DNA from: Marinobacter sp. es.048 | GTDB lineage: Bacteria; Pseudomonadota; Gammaproteobacteria; Pseudomonadales; Oleiphilaceae | Reading direction: 5' to 3' | DNA length: 64,000 nucleotides | Assembly (NCBI RefSeq): GCF_900188435.1 | Contig: NZ_FYFA01000001.1 | Location: 1,550,001 to 1,614,000 of the forward strand | In this document: in pieces, positions 17,418-24,056 of the stretch | How positions within the stretch are numbered: the stretch's first letter is position 1 | Layout: each line of letters starts with the position of its first letter | Made by a program: the position numbers and the translations under genes | The notes under the pieces: model-generated | Databases searched by the model: none | What the model saw: the letters and a program-made list of their open reading frames with translations, nothing else | What the model was told of the DNA's origin: nothing

Positions 17418-18386
17418 TTATAATACTTCCGGTTCTGTTTTGGATTTCGCCTGGGTTGCGGTATCTCTCAAACCGCCAAAGCGCTTGTAAAACTTCTCGC
17501 CTGGACCTGGCAGGGGCCCAGAGGCGTTCTCGAGGTTCGCGTCCAGCCACTTCTCGGCACGCGCATAGATCTGCCGGTAAAGGTTGCGGCAAAGCTGCTT
17601 GGCGCTGCGACCTTCCCAGTCACCGGGTAACAGTTCATCCGGCAGCAGCGGATCCCTCAAAAGGATCTTGCGGTATTCGTGAATCAGCAGGATCCTGAGA
17701 ATCAGGCACTCTTCAGCGCTAAGGGTGTCTTCAGATTGCAGCTCACGCCACAGGGGGCGGAACTGGCTCAGAAACCGCCTGTATCGACCACCCAGTTCCT
17801 CAAGGTTCCAGCTTTCCCGGACCTGCAGCCTCAGAGCTTTCGGGCTCTTCTGTTCCATGGGCATGGTCTGCATGACGATGGTGTCGTCCAGGGCGCCCCA
17901 TTCCTGAAGCATGGGAATAAGCTCACTGCGGGTAAACCGAGGGTGTTCCATCAAGCCGGGCGCCATACTGCCAAAGCTCAGCCACTTGAGCTCCTCGCGG
18001 ACTTTCTGGCGGAGTTCCGGAGACAGCTGGTTCAGATACACAAGGCACCAGCTACCGCTCCATTCACCCGTGTCCAGATTGTAGACGTGCTGGAAGGCCT
18101 GCTCGAAACGACGCAGTCCCGGGCCCGTGAGGCTGTAATAACTGCAGCGGCCCACTTTCTCGGTCTGCAGCCAGGATTCCTGAACCAGGCGATACACAGA
18201 GGTGCGGACCAGCCGTTGACTGATACCCATGGGCTCGACCAGCTTCATCAGGCTGCCCAGCCAGACATTGCCACCGCGGGGCACAATGGCATCGCCATAG
18301 ATGGTGATGATAAGCGACCCTGCACGCAGGGGGCGCTTCTTCTGGAAGTTCTTCACGAGCAATTCTAGCTGGCTTTTTGCAGTCAT
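17418..18386 (-). CDS. paaX: Phenylacetate catabolism repressor PaaX
   Basis: A 322-residue GntR-like repressor of phenylacetate genes; phenylacetyl-CoA relieves DNA binding by PaaX in characterised systems. The N-terminal winged helix is recognisable (SLIITIYGDAIVPRGGNVWL, then LMKLVEPMGISQRLVRTSVY), followed by the PaaX middle domain (GEWSGSWCLVYL) and the C-terminal helical domain. I chose the ATG at 18386; a TTG five codons upstream is possible. It is divergent from the ABC transporter operon, with 273 bases between starts containing candidate operators. Presence beside all paa genes makes its role clear. Confidence 0.93.
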   Translation of the reverse strand: MTAKSQLELLVKNFQKKRPLRAGSLIITIYGDAIVPRGGNVWLGSLMKLVEPMGISQRLVRTSVYRLVQESWLQTEKVGRCSYYSLTGPGLRRFEQAFQHVYNLDTGEWSGSWCLVYLNQLSPELRQKVREELKWLSFGSMAPGLMEHPRFTRSELIPMLQEWGALDDTIVMQTMPMEQKSPKALRLQVRESWNLEELGGRYRRFLSQFRPLWRELQSEDTLSAEECLILRILLIHEYRKILLRDPLLPDELLPGDWEGRSAKQLCRNLYRQIYARAEKWLDANLENASGPLPGPGEKFYKRFGGLRDTATQAKSKTEPEVL

Positions 18387-18429
18387 GGCCTGGGTTCGCA
18401 AATAAGAATCAATGAAACACGTTGTACGT

Positions 18430-18457
18430 ATTATGCGGTTCTCACGTGTCAGGTAAA
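18430..18457 (-). promoter_or_regulatory. Candidate sigma70 promoter for paaX
   Basis: On the minus strand TTTACC (18452-18457) and CATAAT (18430-18435) are separated by 16 bases, about 45 bases upstream of the paaX ATG. The match is moderate and unsupported by other evidence. Confidence 0.35.
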
Positions 18458-18470
18458 GGATTGTCTTTCT

Positions 18471-18509
18471 GTAAGCCGCGCTGGCGTGTTGTGCCAGTGT
18501 CGGCTTTAC
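18471..18509. repeat. Long stem-loop in the paaX-livK gap
   Basis: GTAAGCCG pairs with CGGCTTTAC (one bulge), and inside it CGCTGGC pairs with GCCAGTG around a 7-base loop. The structure lies between the paaX promoter and the livK operators, with no T-run after it on either strand. It may be a regulatory RNA structure in the livK leader or a DNA feature. Function is unknown. Confidence 0.35.
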
Positions 18510-18554
18510 TAAACAGGCCGTGTTGGCACTTCCTGAAATCAGTTGACACGAGCG

Positions 18555-18604
18555 TTATGATACAATAACTTCGTTTGATATTCGTCAATGGTATCGAATT
18601 ATAC
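18555..18604 (+). promoter_or_regulatory. Candidate livK promoter/PaaX operator region
   Basis: TTATGATAC at 18555-18563 matches the E. coli PaaX half-site pattern WWTRTGATTC except for one or two bases. Downstream, a block beginning TTGATATTCGTCAA (18575-18588) and followed by GTATCG (18591-18596) resembles the sequence upstream of paaG (TTGATACTCGTCAA). TTGATA with TTATAC at 18599-18604 could serve as -35 and -10 with an 18-base spacer. Repetition of the motif at other paa gaps is what supports this call. Confidence 0.4.
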
Positions 18605-18659
18605 CGGGAGCGAAGACACAAAATCTCAAGCCCTTGCACACTTCGGGAGAACAAAAACA

Positions 18660-19817
18660 ATGTTTAAAACAGTGATTCGTCGCGCTGGAAAATGCGCAGC
18701 CGTTGCAGCCGCCGGTCTCATGATGATGAGTGCCCAGGCAGCTGAACCCATCAAGATCGGCTCGTTCCTGTCTGTTACAGGACCGGCGTCCTTCCTTGGT
18801 GATCCCGAGCTGAAAACGCTCGAGATGTACGTCGAAAAAATCAATGAAGAAGGCGGTGTCCTTGGTCGTCAGCTGGAGCTGGTTCACTACGACGACGTGG
18901 GTAACGCTTCTTCCGCACGTAACTTTGCCAGCCGGCTGATTCGCTCCGATCAGGTCGATATCATCGTTGGCGGCAGCACCACCGGCGCCACCATGGCAGC
19001 CGTTCCGCTGATCCAGCAAGCCAAGGTTCCTTTCATTTCGCTCGCCGGTGCTGTGGTTATCACGACGCCGGTAAAAGAGTGGGTTTTCAAGACTCCGCAA
19101 ACTGACCGCATGGCGGCAGAGCGGGTTCTGGCCGACATGAAGGATCGTGGCATTACCAAGTTCGGCCTGATCTCAGGCACAGGTGGCTTTGGAAGCTCCG
19201 GCCGTACCCAGACCCTGGAAGTAGCAGAGAACATGGGTATGGAAGTGGTGGCCGATGTTACCTACAGCGGATCTGATACAGACATGACCGCCCAATTGAC
19301 TAATATCCGTAACACGAGTGGTGTTGAAGCGGTACTGAACTTCGGTTTTGGTCAGGGCCCGGCCATCGTAACCCGCAACTATGCCCAGTTGGGCATGGAA
19401 CTTCCGTTCTATCAGTCTCACGGTGTTGCGTCTGACAGCTTCCTCGAACTCGCTGGTTCGTCCGCAGAAGGCCTTCGCCTGCCTGCCTCTCCGCTGCTGG
19501 TGCCGGACTCGCTGCCAGACGACGATCCCCAGAAGGAAGTGGTTCAGAACTACAAGGCTGAATACGAAGCCCGTTGGGATTCCAAGGTGTCCACATTCGG
19601 TGCGTACGCCTATGACGGTTTGATGCTGGCAGTTCGCGCCATGGAAGAAGCTGGATCTACCGATCCGGAAGCTGTTCGTGACGCGCTGGAAAATATCCAG
19701 GGCTATGTCGGTGTGACCGGTGTGTTCAACATGTCACCGGAAGACCACAACGGCCTTGACCCGGAGTCCTTCCGCATTCTGGAAGTCCAGAACGGCGAAT
19801 GGAAACTGATCGACTGA
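18660..19817 (+). CDS. Branched-chain-amino-acid-type ABC transporter substrate-binding protein
   Basis: A 385-residue periplasmic solute-binding protein of the LivK/HAAT class with a signal peptide (basic start, hydrophobic core AAVAAAGLMMMSAQA, cut before AEPIKIG). The type I fold is evident in IKIGSFLSVTGPASFLGDPE and DQVDIIVGGSTTGATMAAVP. The ATG at 18660 has a GGGAG site upstream; the longer frame to 18588 lacks one. It leads a five-gene operon and is divergent from paaX. Many LivK-like proteins near aromatic pathways bind aromatic acids, so phenylacetate or a related compound is the likely ligand here. Leucine or phenylalanine binding cannot be excluded. Confidence 0.88.
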   Translation: MFKTVIRRAGKCAAVAAAGLMMMSAQAAEPIKIGSFLSVTGPASFLGDPELKTLEMYVEKINEEGGVLGRQLELVHYDDVGNASSARNFASRLIRSDQVDIIVGGSTTGATMAAVPLIQQAKVPFISLAGAVVITTPVKEWVFKTPQTDRMAAERVLADMKDRGITKFGLISGTGGFGSSGRTQTLEVAENMGMEVVADVTYSGSDTDMTAQLTNIRNTSGVEAVLNFGFGQGPAIVTRNYAQLGMELPFYQSHGVASDSFLELAGSSAEGLRLPASPLLVPDSLPDDDPQKEVVQNYKAEYEARWDSKVSTFGAYAYDGLMLAVRAMEEAGSTDPEAVRDALENIQGYVGVTGVFNMSPEDHNGLDPESFRILEVQNGEWKLID

Positions 19818-19840
19818 TACTACCCCTTTAACCTGTCTCG

Positions 19841-19880
19841 CGGCTGGCGATGATCCCTTCTCAGGGTAAGTCGCCAGCCG
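19841..19880 (+). terminator. Intercistronic hairpin between livK and livH
   Basis: CGGCTGGCGA (19841-19850) pairs perfectly with TCGCCAGCCG (19871-19880) around a 20-base loop, with no T-run after it. Hairpins at this place in ABC operons usually act as partial terminators or protect the upstream message, raising binding-protein expression relative to the permeases. That role is inferred. Confidence 0.5.
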
Positions 19881-19902
19881 ATGTTCGACCGGAACCACCG
19901 CT

Positions 19903-20778
19903 ATGCTCGCAGAATTCTTACAGTACCTGTTCACCGGGATTACTATCGGTGCGACTTACGCCCTGATAGCCCTCGGCTTTACCCTCATCTATAACGCCAG
20001 TCACGTCATCAACTTCGCCCAGGGCGAGTTTTTGATGATTGGAGGCATGGCTACGGTTTCGCTTACGGCCATGGGCGTGCCCATGATCCTGGCGGTCGTG
20101 TTGGCTGTCATTCTGGCCGGCATTCTTGGCGTCGCCCTGCAGCGGTTCGCGATTGCACCTGCCAAGCAGGCGGATGTCGTTACCCTGATCATTATAACTA
20201 TCGGCGCGTCGATCTTTATCCGCGGTATTGCCCAGGTTGTCTGGGGTAAGGAATACCATGTGATGCAGAATTTCAGCACAGACCAGCCTATTGAAGTTTT
20301 CGGAGCGGTGCTGAACAGCCAGAGCCTGTGGGTTCTCGGTATTGGCGCGATCCTGGTGGTCGGCCTGGTTCTGTTCTTTACCAGGACACTGATTGGTAAG
20401 GCTATCCTGGCTACATCCATGAACAAGGAAGCGGCGCGTCTTGTAGGTATCCGAACGCAGATGGTTCTGATGCTGGCGTTTATGGTCTCGGCACTGTTGG
20501 GCTCTGTAGCCGGTATTGTGGTGGCCCCGATCACGTTCACGTCCTACGACATCGGCATTATTCTCGGGCTGAAAGGCTTTGTGGCGGCTGCTATTGGCGG
20601 CCTTGGTAGCGGTGTTGGTGCGGTTGTCGGTGGTCTGTCGCTGGGTATCGTTGAAGCCATGGCCGCCGGCTACATTTCATCGGACTATAAGGATGCCGTG
20701 GCATTCTCGATGATCCTGCTGGTGCTGTTCTTCATGCCCCGCGGATTGTTTGGGGCCAAGGTAGTGGAGCGCGTCTGA
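19903..20778 (+). CDS. ABC transporter permease, LivH type
   Basis: A 291-residue inner-membrane permease of the HAAT family. The opening FLQYLFTGITIGATYALIALGFTLIYNAS and ...HVINFAQGEFLMIGG are the LivH hallmark. Near the C-terminus is the Gly-rich loop KGFVAAAIGGLGSGVGAVVGG, the EAA-like site that contacts the ATPases. About eight membrane segments are visible. Its stop overlaps the next start (TGATG), so the permeases are coupled. It should form the channel with LivM for the substrate delivered by the binding protein encoded just upstream. Confidence 0.9.
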   Translation: MLAEFLQYLFTGITIGATYALIALGFTLIYNASHVINFAQGEFLMIGGMATVSLTAMGVPMILAVVLAVILAGILGVALQRFAIAPAKQADVVTLIIITIGASIFIRGIAQVVWGKEYHVMQNFSTDQPIEVFGAVLNSQSLWVLGIGAILVVGLVLFFTRTLIGKAILATSMNKEAARLVGIRTQMVLMLAFMVSALLGSVAGIVVAPITFTSYDIGIILGLKGFVAAAIGGLGSGVGAVVGGLSLGIVEAMAAGYISSDYKDAVAFSMILLVLFFMPRGLFGAKVVERV

Positions 20779-21785
20779 TGTTGAATACGTTTATGCAGTC
20801 GCGCCTCCGGGGGCTGGTATTCCTCGCCCTTATTCTCATTATTCTTCCCGCCTTTCTGGGCAACCCGTTCCACTATGAACTGGTTACGCAGATGGCGATC
20901 ATTGCCGCTACAGTGGTTGGCCTGAACCTCCTGGTAGGCTTTGCCGGCCAGATCAGCTTGGGTCATGCCGGCTTCTTCGGTCTCGGAGCTTATTTTACCG
21001 GCATAGCTACCGGTACTTATGGCTGGTCTTCGGTACCCGCTCTGGTGGTGGGTGCCATCGTTGTGGGCGCTATTGCCTGGATTGTCGGCCGGCCGATTCT
21101 GCGCCTGAAAGGCCACTACCTTTCCATGGCGACCCTGGCCGTTGGCTTTATTATTGCCATTATCCTGAACAACGAGCGTGCACTGACGGGCGGGCCAGAC
21201 GGTATGCCGGTGCCGGCCTTCGAGGTGTTTGGCTGGGAACTGAGCGCTTTTGGTAGCTATTCGCTGTTCGGTATCACGATCGAAGGCTTCCAGGCCTGGT
21301 ATATCTTCGCCAGCGTGGTGCTTCTGGTGGCAGTCTGGTTTGCCTTGAACCTCATCGAATCGCCGATTGGTCGGGCACTGCGCTCGGTTCACGGTTCGGA
21401 AGTGGCTGCCAGTGTTGTCGGTGTGAACACCGCGAAATACAAAAGCCTGGTGTTCGTGATCTCGGCGATCTACGCCAGCCTGATGGGCAGTCTTTACGCC
21501 CACTTCCAGGGCTTCATTACGCCTGCGGTAGCAAGCTTCGAATTCTCTATTCTCTTCATCACCATGGTTGTACTGGGTGGCATGGGCTCTACCTTCGGTG
21601 TGATTCTCGGTGCCGTGGTGCTAAAGCTTTTGCCCCAGGTTCTGGCGGATTTCCAGGAGCTGGAGCATGTCATGTTCGGCCTGATCCTGATGCTCACCAT
21701 GATTTTTATGCCCAAGGGCCTATTGCCCACACTGACCGCGTTTGTGTCCAAAAAAATGCGCAAGAAAGCAGGAGGTGAGGCATGA
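20778..21785 (+). CDS. ABC transporter permease, LivM type
   Basis: A 335-residue HAAT permease. The LivM hallmarks GLNLLVGFAGQISLGHAGFFGLGAYF and GRPILRLKGHYLSMATLA are present, and the ATPase-contacting loop lies near VVLGGMGSTFGVILGA. The C-terminus is basic (KKMRKKAGGEA). It overlaps livH by one base at its start and livG by four bases at its end (ATGA), so the operon is tightly coupled. It is the heterodimer partner of LivH in the inner membrane. Confidence 0.9.
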   Translation: MLNTFMQSRLRGLVFLALILIILPAFLGNPFHYELVTQMAIIAATVVGLNLLVGFAGQISLGHAGFFGLGAYFTGIATGTYGWSSVPALVVGAIVVGAIAWIVGRPILRLKGHYLSMATLAVGFIIAIILNNERALTGGPDGMPVPAFEVFGWELSAFGSYSLFGITIEGFQAWYIFASVVLLVAVWFALNLIESPIGRALRSVHGSEVAASVVGVNTAKYKSLVFVISAIYASLMGSLYAHFQGFITPAVASFEFSILFITMVVLGGMGSTFGVILGAVVLKLLPQVLADFQELEHVMFGLILMLTMIFMPKGLLPTLTAFVSKKMRKKAGGEA

Positions 21786-22540
21786 CAGCGCTGGTCGAAG
21801 TAAAGGGGCTGGATAAAGCCTTCGGTGGTGTGCATGCGGTGGAAGGCGTCAGCTTTTCGGTTGAAGCCGGTCAGGTCTATTCTGTTATCGGCCCCAATGG
21901 CGCCGGCAAGACAACGCTGTTCAACCTGATCACCGGGCTTTATACGCCGACCAAAGGCGAGATCATGCTGAACGGTGAGAGTACCGCAAAACTGGAACCG
22001 AATGATCTGGCAGAGCGGGGTATGTGCCGCACGTTCCAGCAGATGCAGATCTGCATGAACATGACCGCCATCGAAAACGTGATGCTGGGCCGGCACCTGC
22101 AGCTCAAAAGCAGCCTGTTTACCACCCTGTTCCGTTTGCCTTCCCTGCGTCGCAACGAAGCTGCGGCCCGGAAGCGCGCTGCCGAGCTGATGGAATACGT
22201 GGGCTGTGGTGACTACCTTGATGCCGAAGCGTCGGCGATGTCCTATGGCGCGCTCAAGCGCCTGGAGATTGCCAGGGCATTGGCCGCCGAACCCAAGGTT
22301 ATCCTTCTGGACGAGCCGGCCGCCGGTTTGAACGCGGTTGAAACCGCGGCCCTTGAGGAACTGATCCGGAAAATTGCGGATCAGGGCACCACGGTAATGC
22401 TGGTTGAGCACGACATGAAACTGGTGATGGGGATATCCGACCGGTTACTGGTGCTTAACTACGGCCGTGTTCTGGCTGAAGGGACCCCTGAGGAAATTCG
22501 CCAGAACCCGGATGTTATCGCCGCCTATCTGGGTGGCTGA
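21782..22540 (+). CDS. ABC transporter ATP-binding protein, LivG type
   Basis: A 252-residue ABC ATPase. Walker A is GPNGAGKTT, the Q-loop lies near FQQMQICMNMT, Walker B is VILLDEP and the switch His is in LVEHDM. The ABC signature reads MSYGALKRLEIARAL, a weakened LSGGQ as is usual in LivG proteins. It is of normal LivG length and should pair with the downstream hemerythrin-ATPase fusion as the two motor subunits of the transporter. Confidence 0.9.
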   Translation: MTALVEVKGLDKAFGGVHAVEGVSFSVEAGQVYSVIGPNGAGKTTLFNLITGLYTPTKGEIMLNGESTAKLEPNDLAERGMCRTFQQMQICMNMTAIENVMLGRHLQLKSSLFTTLFRLPSLRRNEAAARKRAAELMEYVGCGDYLDAEASAMSYGALKRLEIARALAAEPKVILLDEPAAGLNAVETAALEELIRKIADQGTTVMLVEHDMKLVMGISDRLLVLNYGRVLAEGTPEEIRQNPDVIAAYLGG

Positions 22541-22557
22541 GCAAGGAGACATTTCAC

Positions 22558-23922
22558 ATGACCGAGCAAAATACTGAAATGGCGCCTGCCCAGTCACGCA
22601 GTGAGCAGGCCGTAAGGATTATTGTTCATGAGCACCAGGCGCTGTGGCGGATTCTGGATCTGCTGGACCAGTTGCTGAGTGATATGAACCTTAACGATCA
22701 GCGCCCGGATGAGAGGCTACTGAAGACCATTTTTGATTACATTCAGCACTTCTCCCAGCGGGTGCATAGCACGCCCACTGACATTGAGCTCTACAAACGG
22801 CTCGGTGAGAAGTCTCCTGAGACAGCGCCTCTGCTGGAAAAGCTGGCCAAGGGCTATGTTATCGGTCATGAAAAGCTGGTGGAGTTGCGCCAGTTGTTGG
22901 CTGAGTGCGAAGAAGGCTGGCCGAAAGGGCGCGAGGAATTCAGTCACGCCCTGGCGCGTTTCACGGAAGCCTTGCGCAAACACATTCGCAAGGAAGAGGG
23001 TGTGGTTATTCCAAGGGCCCGCAAACTCCTGACCGAGGAAGACTGGCAGCAGATCATTGAAGCGCGGGATGTCGAAAACGATCCGCTGTTCGGTGAACGG
23101 GTCCGGGAGGAATTCCGGGAGCTGCGGCACCAGATTGTCAGCTACACCCCGGAGAAATTCGGCGGTCTTGGCCTGAAGCACGCGGACCGGGTGACTGCGC
23201 CTCACGCCAAAGAGGAAATGCTGTCTATCAAGGGGCTGGTGACGTCCTACGGCCAGATTGAAGTTCTGCATGATGTGGACATTCACATCAACAGCGGCGA
23301 GATCGTGTCACTCGTAGGCGCCAATGGCGCTGGCAAATCGACGCTGTTGATGACCATCTCGGGTCTTCAGCCTACAGACCGCGGTGCCATCACCTTCGAA
23401 GGCAAGGATCTGTCAAAGATCAGTGCCGATCAGCGGGTGGCTGACGGGATTGTTCAGGTGCCTGAAGGCCGGCAGGTGTTCAAGGATCTCAGTGTGCATG
23501 ACAACCTGCTGCTGGGCGCCTACACCCGGGGTAAAACGCCCGAGGTGATGGACGATCTGGAGCGCATGTACACCAAGTTCCCGATCTTACGCCAGAAGCG
23601 GCATAATCTGGCTGGCGAGCTATCCGGTGGTCAGCAGCAGATGCTGGCGATGGGTCGTGCTCTTATGGCCAAGCCAAGGCTCTTGCTTCTGGACGAGCCG
23701 AGCATGGGGCTGGCGCCGTTGATCATTGAAGAGATCTTCAACATCGTCAAAGAGCTCAAGGAAGAGGGTATTACCATATTCCTGGTGGAGCAGAATGCTT
23801 CTCAGGCACTGGCGCTGGCGGATCGCGGCTATGTGCTGGAGACTGGCAAGGTGGTGATTGAAGGGACCGGACGTGAGCTGCTCAGCAATGAGAAAGTGCG
23901 GGAAGCCTACCTGGGCATGTAA
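22558..23922 (+). CDS. Fusion protein: N-terminal hemerythrin-like HHE domain and C-terminal LivF-type ABC ATPase
   Basis: This 454-residue protein combines two domains. Residues ~17-165 form a four-helix HHE domain with the expected metal ligands: H24 (VHEHQALW), H70 with D75/E77 (VHSTPTDIELY), H104 (GHEKLVEL) and H142 with E146 (HIRKEEGVVIP). Residues ~221-454 are a complete LivF ATPase: Walker A GANGAGKST (254-262), signature LSGGQQ (355-360), Walker B LLLLDEP (375-381) and switch region LVEQN (409-413). Ordinary LivF is about 235 residues. An ATG at residue 221 (base 23218) preceded by AGAGGAA could yield LivF alone. The fusion closes the transporter operon. An oxygen- or iron-responsive control of uptake is inference. 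Confidence 0.88.
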   Translation: MTEQNTEMAPAQSRSEQAVRIIVHEHQALWRILDLLDQLLSDMNLNDQRPDERLLKTIFDYIQHFSQRVHSTPTDIELYKRLGEKSPETAPLLEKLAKGYVIGHEKLVELRQLLAECEEGWPKGREEFSHALARFTEALRKHIRKEEGVVIPRARKLLTEEDWQQIIEARDVENDPLFGERVREEFRELRHQIVSYTPEKFGGLGLKHADRVTAPHAKEEMLSIKGLVTSYGQIEVLHDVDIHINSGEIVSLVGANGAGKSTLLMTISGLQPTDRGAITFEGKDLSKISADQRVADGIVQVPEGRQVFKDLSVHDNLLLGAYTRGKTPEVMDDLERMYTKFPILRQKRHNLAGELSGGQQQMLAMGRALMAKPRLLLLDEPSMGLAPLIIEEIFNIVKELKEEGITIFLVEQNASQALALADRGYVLETGKVVIEGTGRELLSNEKVREAYLGM

Positions 23923-23945
23923 GCGCCCGGGTTTTTCCTTGCACC

Positions 23946-23987
23946 AATAAAAGGGGGACAGGTCTTGCGACCTGTCCCCCTTTTATT
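23946..23987. terminator. Perfect 19-bp bidirectional terminator hairpin
   Basis: A 19-base-pair uninterrupted stem closes on the loop TTGC, with A-rich and T-rich ends so that both strands end in a U-run. The core contains GGGGGACAGGTC. It separates the plus-strand transporter operon from the minus-strand paaABCDE-paaZ unit and should end transcription from both sides. Its length and perfection are unusual for a simple terminator and recall REP-type repeats. Confidence 0.8.
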
Positions 23988-23995
23988 TGCCTGAC

Positions 23996-24056
23996 GCTTT
24001 CTCCCTGGGGTCCAAGACAGGGAGAAAGCAGGGAAGCCCGGAGTTACTCGGGCTTC
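23996..24056 (-). terminator. Tandem hairpins at the end of paaZ
   Basis: Two further inverted repeats lie next to the main terminator. GCTTTCTCCCTG (23996-24007) pairs with CAGGGAGAAAGC (24018-24029). GAAGCCCG (24033-24040) pairs with CGGGCTTC (24049-24056), and the latter spans the paaZ stop codon. Together with the long hairpin they give three stacked structures in the convergent gap. They probably act in 3'-end formation. Confidence 0.5.
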
